Position numbers and translations under genes: made by a program. Shown here piece by piece: positions 25,128 to 35,782 of a stretch of DNA of 64,000 bases; positions within the stretch are counted from its first letter, which is position 1, and each line of letters starts with the position of its first letter. The DNA is from Galerina marginata (taxonomy: Eukaryota > Basidiomycota > Agaricomycetes > Agaricales > Galerinaceae), in the NCBI GenBank assembly GCA_023014335.1, contig JAECYW010000015.1:1178001-1242000 (forward strand). Direction: 5' to 3'. Under the pieces are notes generated by a model that saw only the letters and a list, made by a program, of their open reading frames with translations, was not told the origin of the DNA and searched no databases.

Positions 25128-25734
25128 GGACAAGTTTTATTTTTTTGTTCGTTCTTTGGGATACCTGGGTATTGAGCGTACTATGAACGATGGAAATGTT
25201 GGATAGCGCGATAAAAATGTAGATGTAGCAATTAGCATTGTATTGGCCCTAATTCTGCGCAGAATTTAATGTAGAGTAGTACCGATCGACTTAATTACAT
25301 GTGTAATATTCTAAACGACTTTTTATTGTCCTGTTTATTTCTCGGCACATATCTTCGAATTCATGACCCTACTATAGTCATAATTGAATAGGAAGTGGAG
25401 CGATGCTCATTACCTTTGCCTTTCAGCGCGATGATACTATTCTGGTGTGACCCCTAAGACGCGTCCCCATCGTGTCCCCGCGGGTCACGTGCCGGATTAC
25501 TCCCATCGCTAGCACTGGTCTCGACTGTCATCAGAATCTCCTCGTTTTCTTCCTACTTTCACTCTTGTCAGGGCGAACCTTTTCTCATTCAAAGCAGAAT
25601 CCAAGGACACCGTCTTTATGCCGTATTGAAGCTATATTTCCATTCATCCCAAAAACTACTCAAAATTTCGGGCAAGTTCGTCCTATGGAGCTCACGCCTC
25701 AAAGCCGAGGTTTAAACATGAAAGCCATGTTACA
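25128..25734. other. Intergenic between SDR gene and its relic
   Basis: 3' flank of the SDR gene. An 89-codon frame at 25472-25741 has no features and runs into the relic. Confidence 0.4.
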
Positions 25735-26040
25735 GGGCTAGTATCAGACAGTTGAGATGGTACGTTTTATAGATGTCTCTTTTTCTGTTATTTCTAATGA
25801 GACACCGCAGCACGAGGAACTCATGAAGGACGACAGGTGCACCGGCAGAAAGATCGTATGTCCCCCTCTGCTTTCTCTTCGCTTTCTTTTACTCATATCC
25901 TATTCCCTGTAGTGCGTCGGGTTCGCTCCACACGGCGTCCAAATTGTTGCTGTCCAGCGGGAATTCTTCGACGTGCGCATGCCGAAATTGATAACGTCCG
26001 ACCAGGAACTAGCTATGGAGGCAGGACATTGGTACTTTTC
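25735..26040 (+). pseudogene. Remnant of an SDR paralog
   Basis: Short pieces correspond in order to the SDR gene at 23781-25127: an exon edge ending GATG|GTACG, an exon reading EELMKDDRCTGRKI then GTATGT (compare YEIMKARGHGKI then GTACGT), an acceptor CCCTGTAG, then CVG and GVQIVAVQREFFDVRMPK...DQELAM (compare CIVG and GIEVVSVQPGVLDVRPSM...QNLAM). Two intron positions are retained, but the Rossmann half and the active-site segment are gone and in-frame stops occur. A tandem duplicate that has decayed. Confidence 0.7.
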
Positions 26041-27910
26041 CAGTATACAGTAACGAGGGCCATGAAAGGAGTTTTGAAGGTCCGAATCAGTGTATTCTTG
26101 GTGTTTCTTTCATTGGTGCATATTGATGCTCATAGGACAAACTTTTTAGCGAGGTGGTTCGAGTTGCTCCTCGGGCTTTGGTCGTTTAAAAGGATGTACT
26201 CCAGATCGTGGTTGGTTTGTATTTAGCTTATCCCTCTTATTCACCAATTTAACACGTTGTTCCGGCTCTCTAGATTTGGTAGCATTACAGCCTTGCTAGG
26301 AGTCTCCGACAGCTGTTAGGATATCCCATCTTTGTAATTGATGTCTTTTGGACAGACTTCCTCGACCCTCCTTGCGATATCGGGCTGCACTTGCCGTCTT
26401 TCCAAGTCTGCTCCAGACCGGTTCTGCAGCTAGTAGTCAATGATAGCGCTAGCTTCCTCAAGGCCTTCAATAAAGGATGCTCGTCGCTCCTCCAGATCGC
26501 GTACGATCGACCCGAACAGCCTTCGCCTTGGTGAAAGTGTGGAGCACAACGTGCATTTTCCATCCAGTTCGGTGTACGAAACATTTTGACCTTAATGCTA
26601 CGTTACCAGGAGTTGTTGGACGAAGCCCAACGATTTATAATTCAACTTGAATGCCGAGCGTCCGATCGTGAAACCCAAAGGACGGGATTCTACGAGGACG
26701 AGCTAAATTGCCTCAACTCGAATTCAACGATTTTCTACGTGTCCACCGGTCCTTTCGGTGATCAGGGCTTCAACCAGCACAACCGGCCCATGGAATTCGC
26801 CCTAACTTGCATATGGTTCAATCTTTTAGTTGACCTTTGGAGCATGGGCCTTGCCATCCACCCTTTTCGCCCTTCTCACTCCGTGAGTTTTTGGATGGCA
26901 CTGTCGGTTTATCGAGACGATGAAACCTCCTGTTTTTAGGACCACCCAACGAACGTTTAGCTGGAATTATCGTCATGAAAATGTTCGTTTGCCCCGCCAA
27001 CCTCGAACATCTTGGTGAGCTGGCAACCTGTCACCTTGCGTGACCAGCGTTGATTTCCGTCACGCCTTCGCATTGTCAAGACTTGAGAGCAAATGTGGCC
27101 TTCATCCCAGGCTCGAACGGTGTTATATTAATTGTGCACAGTCGCTGCATGGTCCTCTTATGCGTCATGCTGTTCTTAGTGGACTTCGACGTCCTTAGCT
27201 TTCGTAAAAGCTTAGTATCATCGAATTGACTCGCGAACCCTGGGGTCCATTCGTCGAGAGCGGTGAATAATAATTTGATATATGAAGGGCGTTGTTGCTA
27301 ACTATACTTATTGCAGTCCTGGCTGGGAAGCCCAAAATGAAGTCTTGTCAGAGGGCTTGTCCTTGCTTGCTGACAATAGGCCACATTTCCTTTCAAAGAC
27401 GATAGCATGATATGACAATCAATAGCTGTAGAATTGGCAACATCCAGTATAATTGTGTAATTGTATCTTTCATAGGTGGAACCGAACGTAATGTCGTTCC
27501 CGGGTTCCCCGCAAACAAGCAATTGGAAAAGTTCAGTATTGTCGTTTGGAATATAAAGCTCGTTGGCGATGATGAAAATGCTTGATGACTAGGTATGCAA
27601 CGTAGATTTTCAAAACAAGTCTGACGCCTGGACTTGGTCTGGACAGATAATGATGTCCTGGCTCCATTTTAGTTGATTTCTACATCTTATCCCAAGTCTG
27701 AGTCGCCGATGTAAGAATCACGAGGATGTAGAAGCACAGTGGGTTGAGGTCGAAGAATGGTGGTTAGTCAGGTTAAATATAACGCGTCCTCCTAGCTGGC
27801 GAGTATGACGACGACAGGGAGTCTGATTAAATTTTTATATTTTACTGGGAGACCAGCATATTAATATGCAAAACGCCGGGCAATCATTTTGAAAGAAATA
27901 GCTAGATATT
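26041..27910. other. Intergenic, no convincing gene
   Basis: Frames at 26285-26584 (minus, 99 codons) and 26586-26939 (plus, 117 codons, RYQELLDEAQRFIIQLE) read partly protein-like but I recognise no family and see no splice partners. Confidence 0.35.
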
Positions 27911-30568
27911 TTACTCCAACTTTCTCCTTGAGAACTGAAGACAAAATGCGCCGTATAAGTTTAAAAAATTACCAGTCAGATAAAAAGACCAGACGTACCA
28001 CATTGACGACTGTCCCGTCCTCCAGCACATCTTTTCTTGGGACGAGTTCGTAACCAAACACCCTGGGCAGTATGATTCGCCAGACAGCCCAGTAAATGAT
28101 GCCGACGATCATGATAGCAATCCCAACTAGACAGTATCTATGGCGAACGAAGTCAGCATCCTCGCCACATATAAAGGAGTCAGTCGATGTCGCTTACAGA
28201 TAGTAAGGTAGCGGAGGCGTATCTCCGACCTTGTTAGCTGGGTGTAGGAAAGGCGCGACCAATACTAAAGAGTTATTAGTAACAGATATCAAGAAAGCCA
28301 AATGTAAAGAACACACGGAAAACCGAAGCGGCCAGGAAGAATATGGCGAATGGAAGCCAAACTAAAGTATGGGGCCAGTTAGACAAGCCCATTGATAAAG
28401 TAGATGGATGAATACCTTTGAATGGTCGGTTGATGTGTGGCTTCTTCCACCTCAGCCAGAACAGTCCCTGAAAGAAAGTATCGTGAAAATTTGACAATTA
28501 GCAGTGAATTGCATGAATACGTACCATGATGATGAAAAGGTTAATGATTTGCTGCGGATATCCTTCGACGTCGAGGATAAATGGGTAAGCAACAGCCGGC
28601 GGAGGTGCTATAATGACGATCACCTAACAGAACGAATGGCGTACATAAGCATATTGGGAAATCATTAAAGCAGAATGACTGAATGCCTACCGAAGGGATC
28701 AAGTGCACGATCAAACCTGGAAGAGGCGACTTCCCAGTTGGCCAATTTGAGGCCCAGAACCTGTTCCCAAATGGAAGCGGTACGCCTTCCTTCGCGAGTT
28801 CTGGAAAATGTATCAGTCAGGTGGTGTACACAAAAAAGAGCGCCAACTCATGAAAGTCACTTGCCTTGGTTCACACGAGATGCGGCATAAGTCTAGAGCA
28901 TCATTTGGAATTCATTTCAGGCGGTTTCAACGAACGGATTCAAGAGGACTAACGACTGTGATAACGTTTCCGAGTGCACTAGGACACAGTCAAAGTAAGT
29001 TGCTGCTACGTTTAACTTAGTTATGGAAGGGCTTACCTGAGTGCAACGATAGCAGAAAGTGCCTTCTGTGCCTTCGTACCGAAAACCTTTCCAAAGAAGA
29101 GAGACGCAACAGTGACCCCAGACTTTCGAATTTCCTGCTTCGTCGCCGCGCTTTAAGGTCACGAATAAGTAGAGAAAAAAGGTATGAAGAATAAGGAATA
29201 TAATACGCGAAGTAGGCTACATTTGCCAATAGGTATAGCACAGCACAAATCCCAAGCCCAAGGGGTCCGGCGATTTTGAGCGTTCGTACGGGGTTCTTCA
29301 CGTCATTCAAGACGTAGTTGACATTTGACCATCCAGCGTATGCGTTAAGCACTTTGAATGTTGCTGTGGCATACTGGACCAGGACACGTAAGTTTGAAAT
29401 GAAAACGCGTATGAGAATAAACTCTTACGTCGTTGCTGCTGTGCGAGCTTCCAGCGAAGGCATTGTGGAAGTTAGCATGTGGGTCCTTGATATGAGTTTT
29501 GCCAGAGAGTACGACCCAGCCTACGACAAAACAAGATTAGAAAGCGATTCCGTTAGGTCAATGGAAAATGTACCTGTAATGACGACGAAGAGCAGAATGA
29601 CAATTTTGAAGACACTCAGGGCCTGTAAAAATGGTCAAGACACCGATGTTCTGAGGAGGGCCGCAGAAGACGTACATTCATGAGAGCAATTCCAAGCCTC
29701 GGTGTAAGCCCATGCAAAATAGTGACGAAGAAGATGACTGAAACAGTGGGTAAGAGACCGACATTGACATGGCAGAGAGAGTATCACACCTCCGAGGGCT
29801 ATACCCCTCACCACCCATCTATCGGCAGCATGTCCAGCGGAAACGAGGATGCTGAAAGATCAACGTGAGTCAGAAAACGCGAAATGACGCAAAAGATCGT
29901 ACTTGTTGGCAAAGACCTAAGATCAAAATCGTTGTCGGCAATCAGTGACGAGACCTCATGGAAATGATTACGCACGATACAGCCCGAGGCAGTGAATCCT
30001 AACAAAATGGCATTCATTGCGAAGATAACGGTAGCCAGGAACCGCGGCTTCTTGTAAACGGCCTCGAGGTACACCTTCTCGCCTCCAGAGCGCGGGAACA
30101 TGGTCCCATATTCGAGCCACACGAACAGTCCACAGAAGGACAGCACAAATCCGAGGACCCAGAGCATGAGAGAGGCTCCCACAGACCCGACTGACGAAAG
30201 AATTGAGGATGGCGTCGAGAATATCCCAGTTCCAATGATCCGACCAACACTGACAGGATGGTAATTAGGATAAGGAGACGTCGATGTTGAAGACATGGCT
30301 GAGTTCTACGTACATCAACATTGTGCAGCTGAAAACCCCAAGATGGCGACCCATTCCACCCGCAGCATCTATTGTCGTTCAGTTCAAACACTTCTCAAAG
30401 AACGGCGATGAAAAGTGGCTCACCTTCATCGAACGTCAATTCTCCCGGATTGACTGCGTCTTTGCTTAGATCTGAGTCGGAGCCTCGCACGCTGATATCG
30501 TCTCCTTTCTCTGCCAACCCGCCAGCCTTCGCTTCATTCTGGGAAGTCTGTGCATTCTCGGCCATCAT
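27911..30568 (-). CDS. Amino-acid permease, APC superfamily (MUP1-like methionine permease)
   Basis: Nineteen exons from the ATG at 30568 to the TAA at 27911 give 539 aa; the phases of all exons agree. The hydrophilic N-terminus (MMAENAQTSQNEAKAGG...) is followed by about twelve membrane helices. VGRIIGTGIFSTPSSIL is the substrate-binding helix-1 motif of APC transporters; GTMFPRSGGEKVYLEAVYKK, FANNILVSAG, GWSNVNYVLNDVKNPVRTL and ALGNVIT...YAASRVNQELAKEGV match fungal high-affinity methionine permeases. Expected role: uptake of Met or related amino acids at the plasma membrane. Odd features: a 14-nt exon (29903-29916), a 22-nt exon (28957-28978) and a 28-nt exon (28865-28892) followed by a GC donor (CAAG|GCAAGT). 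The last exon (27911-27934) encodes only FSRRKLE. Substrate is inferred from similarity only. Confidence 0.9.
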
Positions 30569-31351
30569 CTGAGGCGTCCGTGAAGGTCAGGAGAAGATTG
30601 GGCCAGACGGGGTCACAGCCACGAAATTGGAGCGAACAACTTTATACTGGAGCCTCTATCAAACTTCGCCATTCCTGCCAGAGATGGCGCTACTGGCCTT
30701 CTTCGGCGGAGATTTCAAATGGAACCATCGCGTATGGAACTCCTCCGTAGCCCCATAAATTAGACGAAACTATTTTTAGGGATTCTCCCTGGTGCAGCGA
30801 TGACCTCGAGGCAGATAAGGAATTGAAGTTGGAAGAAAGATTTAACAAATACTCACTCAAGCATAAAGAACTCGGTGTATTGATTTAGTTCATAGTACTT
30901 CCGGACCTCGAGTTGTGCCTGATGAAGAGGTGTAGTTGGACGTTGAAAAAAGTGACTGTTAAACGTTCAAGCTTTTGAGACTGATATAACATATCGACCT
31001 TTTCCACTAAGATGAACACTTTATAAGACTCTATTTTTGCGAGAAAAGTGGATGACTCACTGTGAAGGGATGTGCATTGAGTCGACGATGTCAACGAAGG
31101 AAGAAAAGTGTGGTGAGAAACTTTTTCAACACCGATATCACGCGACTTCATGGAAATCACGACCACATGATCACCACTTCCGAGGCGCGTCTCGAGTCTT
31201 GAAATTTTGAAATTGAAAGCTTCAAGCCCACACATCGTAACAACCCTCCGCTCAACAGATAATGTTGCCTACCGCGATCCATTGCAGGCGCTCGGCATCC
31301 TTCTTGCACTGCATCCTCCAAATTCCGGCTCTGTCTCGGGCAGCGTATTAA
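30569..31351. other. Permease 5' flank, no other gene seen
   Basis: A 116-codon minus frame at 30885-31235 lacks known motifs. I see nothing else that I can support. Confidence 0.4.
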
Positions 31352-31410
31352 GTTAGTCGATCGGAAATCAGAAGTTAATACTTTTAACTTCTGATTTCCG
31401 ATCGACTAAC
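31352..31410. repeat. Perfect 27-bp inverted repeat with 5-nt loop
   Basis: Arms 31352-31378 and 31384-31410 are exact reverse complements, separated by TACTT. There is no poly-T tail and no gene inside. It could fold as a hairpin RNA or cruciform, or be a small fold-back element or an assembly artefact. Confidence 0.85.
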
Positions 31411-31696
31411 CCTTTGTCCAGGCCCCATCGACGTCCGATTGAAGAAATAGGGCCCAATATGATCCAACGACAATTAAATACTTCCACTTGACATGATTAT
31501 CTATAAGACCACTGCTGGTCAGTACCCAAAGAGAGGTCTTTCGCGTCTACTTTCTTGAATCCAGGTTAATGAACACCACGAAACCAGCGAAGAATAATAG
31601 TGGGGTTGAATGGAGTCCTTTGTCCAATGGTAAACCGGAAATGATTGATTTCTGTCAAGTGAACATGAGAAGTGGTGATCTAATTACTCGGCCTCT

Positions 31697-31705
31697 TATA
31701 TAAAA
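31697..31705 (+). promoter_or_regulatory. TATA box
   Basis: TATATAAAA, 104 bp upstream of the ATG at 31809, followed by a pyrimidine-rich leader. It supports transcription to the right from here. Confidence 0.45.
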
Positions 31706-31808
31706 TCCAGTAGTCGTCGTCTACTCTGTACTATTACTATCCATACACCAACCCAACGCCGCTCTCTCTTACCTCGTGATCGATTCTTCCCAACCTCAGT
31801 CTGACTGT

Positions 31809-32082
31809 ATGGCCCATCTTCATGCGTATATCGCTAAGTTCACGACCAAAGCCGTCCTTCAGTCTCCGAGCCGAACACAGCCACTCTCCCGCGACCTCCT
31901 AGGCTTGAATCAATTCCCGCATAAGCCTCACTCCTTTATTTACAGGTAATTCACAATTTGTTCGCCTCTTCTAAGGTTTGCATCCGGCTATTAGCCTTTT
32001 CCTTGATCCCATCTTTCTTCCCGAAAGTTCCAAGAAAATTCCTCCTCGAGGTCCCACTGTACTTAATTTTACAAAGTCGTAA
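31809..32082 (+). CDS. Possible small protein (74 aa)
   Basis: Two exons, 31809-31945 and 31995-32082, joined by a 49-nt intron (GTAATT...CTATTAG), give 74 aa beginning MAHLHAYIAKFTTKAVLQ. Frame is kept across the intron and a good TATA box lies upstream. No family is recognised and no signal peptide is evident. It points towards the HMG-box gene, which ends at 32299 on the other strand. An untranslated transcript, or a different downstream acceptor, is also possible. Confidence 0.3.
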
Positions 32083-32298
32083 CGGCAGTTTCAACTTCTC
32101 GAATGTTAAGTACGTCATTCCTTCAGTCTCCTCACTTTCCTTCTTGTGACGCATTAGCTCGTATTTCTCATTTACTTATTTAACTTTTATTAATCTAGTC
32201 ATGTATTCACCTCTTCCCATCTTTACTTTTTATTCGATTTCCTACATTTGCCGAACATGGAACAGGTATATTGCTCTGGCGCATTGCGCTTGTACAAC

Positions 32299-33860
32299 TC
32301 ATTGGTATGATGAGTCCAGATTACACATAGGATAACTAACGCTCGGGAACTCGGAGTCCAGGGATCTGCTGTTGCAGTCGCTCATCCCTTCCGAGATGAG
32401 ATCGATGGAAGGTTTGACGAACTTCGGCATCCCGAGGTTTTGGAATACGCCAGAAGAAAGGGCGGGAGAAGTGCGATCGAGTATAGACGAAGACCATAAT
32501 CCCGGTCCAAGGGCGTTCCCAGTAAAACTTGGGGTTGGCATACCCGATTCTTGCCAATGAAACTCAGAAGGATCGAGCGGTTGAATGGCACCGACGATCA
32601 TATCACCATGAAAGGGCATACCCAGTTGAGGGATGAAGTGGCCAACATCGATATGATGCTGGAGGTGTTGACCGTACCAGTTAGTATCAAACCCCGATGA
32701 TCGAGTGTCGAAAGGGATTTTCGAGGTTTGTGCCTCCTCTAACTCGGGAACACGGAGGCCGTATTGATACTTGTCATTGGCTAATGAAATCGATTCGATG
32801 GTCGATGTTAGACGAAGGGCTGGATCGAAAGGGGACGGAAATTTTGCACTAGAATGTGGACAGGAAGTGTGAAACGAGTGGTTTAACACCGACTCGGCAG
32901 TAAAACTTCGTTCGTCGATCATGGGCGAAAAATGAGAGGGCCAAGTAGTGGAGGTCTGACCGTGATATTGCTCAGCCTCCCAACCTGGGTGGAGCGGCGG
33001 GTCGCAACGGGCAAAGTCGTTCTCCTTGTCAGCCGGAAGGCGACGACTGGTCTGGCCCACTTTCCCAACCCTGTTGATACTTTCACCCCTTCCCCGCTTT
33101 TTTTTGCCAGTCTTTACCTTATTCTTGTCGTAATTGGGACGATACTTGTAATCCGGGTGTTTCTTTTTGTGAATTTCCTTTACTATGTCCGCTTGGCGCT
33201 CCCAATAGGCCTTCTCTTCTGTCGGAAGTTTTTTCCAGGCGACACCTGGGATGAGGAAAACGCATTTAGTATTAATTCGGAGCACTATTGCGGCGGGACA
33301 GACCAGCAGCTTTCGAAAGCGACTGAGAATGCGTGACCGTTTGGCCTGCTACACGTCCATTCTTAACAAATTGTTTTCGGAAGAGCATGAATGAGTTTTC
33401 TGGGCGCGGGATGTGTGGTTCAGGAATGTCTGCCTCAATTTCTTTGTTTTTAATATGCCTGTTGGACTCGATATTCTTCCCAGCTATGGGACCAGCTGGA
33501 TATAACCAGAGAAAATGTTTTGATAAGAGCAGCACTGGTGGCGTTTACGACATTTCAGAAACTCACAGATCGACTGGAGAGCTGCTCTAGATTCCTGGTT
33601 ACGCCAAGGGGGCATGCTGGGAGTAACAGTTGGCGTGGATGACGTCCCGTAGCCTCGTGTATCTGCCAGAGAGAGAGAAAGCAGGTTTAAGGTGGCGATA
33701 TTCCAGGTAATGTGTCGATATTGAACCTCTTATCAATTTGGATTGAACGGTGGCGACCTTTAGTAATTCGTCCGATATCACGATGTTAAATGCTCCTCCA
33801 TTCCAATCAACCCATACTTTAGTCACCGTAACTTGTAATGCACGTTTTCCCCTCCGAAAT
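32299..33860 (-). CDS. HMG-box transcription factor
   Basis: Exons seen: an upstream exon ending at 33727 (KVATVQSKLIRD...), 33567-33662, 33304-33495 and 32299-33245. The MATA-type HMG box spans the last intron: PHIPRPENSFMLFRKQFV...SLSKAAG | VAWKKLPTEEKAYWERQA followed by KKKHPDYKYRPNY, the typical box end with its basic tail (KKRGRG). The ~290 residues after it are Ser/Pro-rich without a second domain, typical of fungal regulators. Related proteins control mating, fruiting or stress; the target is not visible here. The start codon was not found: the first exon is open to about 33860 but has no in-frame ATG, so a further 5' exon is probable. The intron in the box (GTCTGTCC...CATCCCAG) restores a normal HMG sequence. 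Confidence 0.82.
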
Positions 33861-33983
33861 CTTCAGAATTCACAAAAACAACATGCCATTGGCTCTCTAG
33901 CTCTCGCTTCTTCCTCCAGTGCACGAGTATTGAGCAAAACCAGTGATGGTAGCAGTAATCGCAATTGGTGAATGTCCGGAGGT

Positions 33984-35782
33984 TCAGCCCGGATCAAATT
34001 CGTTCAAGTTGGTAACAAATATCCACCAAGGGATTGGGAATGTGGCGTAAGCTTGAAGAAGTAGCTTGAAAGAAGCACCGTCCTTGTCAGGATCGTTCTC
34101 CGAAGATGTCTTGATTGGTGCCGGATTTCCATGCCTAAACAACTGGTTTCCTACTTCGAATTTTATCACGGAAATTAAACAAATACCATTTTGAAGAAAG
34201 GTAATTTCTAATCAAACTGATCGTCCACAACGTCCAGGTCATGGCATATGAGTTTCGCAAATTTCTGTTTCACCGAAGACAGTCCTCAACTCGCGGTTGC
34301 GGTACCTAGCGAGGGCACGTCCGTCGCGAAGCTTTAGCCTACCTGGTCCAAGATACCTTCATTCTGGCTTCTAGATTAGTACTCCTCTTAGGAAAATCTC
34401 CGCCGAATTATAGAGCCCTTACAGTTGATGATTCATATAGTGAGTCCAGAAGGCCGTGTTCATCTAGGGAATATGGTATTTAGATTGTCAGTGATGAGAA
34501 CATTGTCTTCCTTACTCAGTTTCAATTTTAAGGTGCGGTACTACTAGTAGCTGAACTTCGTATCCTGGCAAGGTGGGTATCGAGGAATTCCACATGCGGA
34601 AAGGTCTACGACATGGTGATTTTGCATGAAGATGGAAATGTGAAAACGGAAGGAGAATAAACATACAGATATCGACTATTTGAACCAGGTGATGATCGAA
34701 ATTAACCCATGGGTGGGAAGAAATACGATAGAAAAAAAAACAGAGCGCAGTCATCAGTAGCACCTTTATTGACTGTCAACATCGGCGTGGTCTTTGATGG
34801 GTAGATATGTAACAGGCGTGGCGACAATAGTACATTCCGAGGTTGATTGCTACTTGCATAGTAAACATGGAACCAACAACCAAAACTAACGTTGGGAAAG
34901 TCAACTTGATTTCGTTCCTCCCTTATATCGTTTACTCCCATTTGTGAAAGTTCTCGACAGTCTCAGCCTCAACTGAGTATTCTAACCTGTTGCGACCTAT
35001 TCAAGGATGTAGGAAGCGTTTCGACCATGCGTTTGAGGTCTAAAATATTTTTGTCAGCCACTCCGGTAGTTAGGTACTGCGACGAGCAAAACCGAGGACA
35101 CGCACCATCGATGTCCTCCATAATCTGACGGCGCATCTCATGGCGCGTACCGGGGATCGTATTAATCTCCAGCCGGTCTGAAATTTCCACGTCATGAATC
35201 AGGCCTGCGACGTCCTCGTTAGCCCTAGCAAGTACATTGATATCCCAGTGAAACAGAACACGTACCCGCGAGATCAGATTCAACCTGAAGCCCCTGACAT
35301 TCCTTGACGGTTTCGAAGGAACGAACGACTGAAGCTGGGATATGCCCAACAAAGGCATACTCTTGAGAAATCTGAGCAACGTCAGTGTCGATCCCTTGGA
35401 CAAGGTCGGGCCAATGATAGTAGTGCACGGTATCGGACGCGACGAGGCCCGGGCAGATCTCTGCGATGTAAATGCGACCGAGAGGTAGATTTTCAGTCTG
35501 ACTGAGTTCCTTAGCGAGATCGAGCGCGCGTTCCAGGCCATTAGTTGCTAGAATTAGTGGACCGTGTGGGTGAGAGGTGGAGAGGGAGTGCGCCTCGACG
35601 ATGGTCTTTTGGTCTGGGGGGTTAAAGTCCTTCGTGGACTGGTTGACGAGACAGGCGGCAGAGAGCAATTCAACCTCTGGGACGAGCTGTGGGAAGGCGT
35701 ATGTGCTAGATTGAGGAGTGAGGATGAGGTAGAACGTGTCGGTCGACCCGTGGGTGTTCGATAGGAGAGTGGGTACGGTCAT
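33984..35782 (-). CDS. Unrecognised multi-exon gene
   Basis: Starts at the ATG at 35782 (MTVPTLLSNTHGSTDTFYLI). A first exon of about 185 codons runs to near 35235 and ends in FVGHIPASVVRSFETVKECQG. Further exon-like pieces follow on the same strand: 35109-35230 (ANEDVAGLIHDVEISDR...), 34987-35041 (LKRMVETLPTSLNRSQQ), about 34795-34890 (FGCWFHVYYASSNQP...) and a final one at 33984-34165 ending PIPWWIFVTNLNEFDPG. I could not join all of them in one frame, so the model is partial and may be broken. The GRIYIAEI...YAFVGHIPASVV segment faintly recalls ADP-ribosyltransferase-like fungal domains (DUF7587 type); this is a weak impression, not an assignment. Confidence 0.45.

Noticed and set aside
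24641..25133. Plus and minus alternative frames over the last SDR exons
   Set aside because: Codon-frame shadows; the SDR motifs and splice phases fix the true frame.
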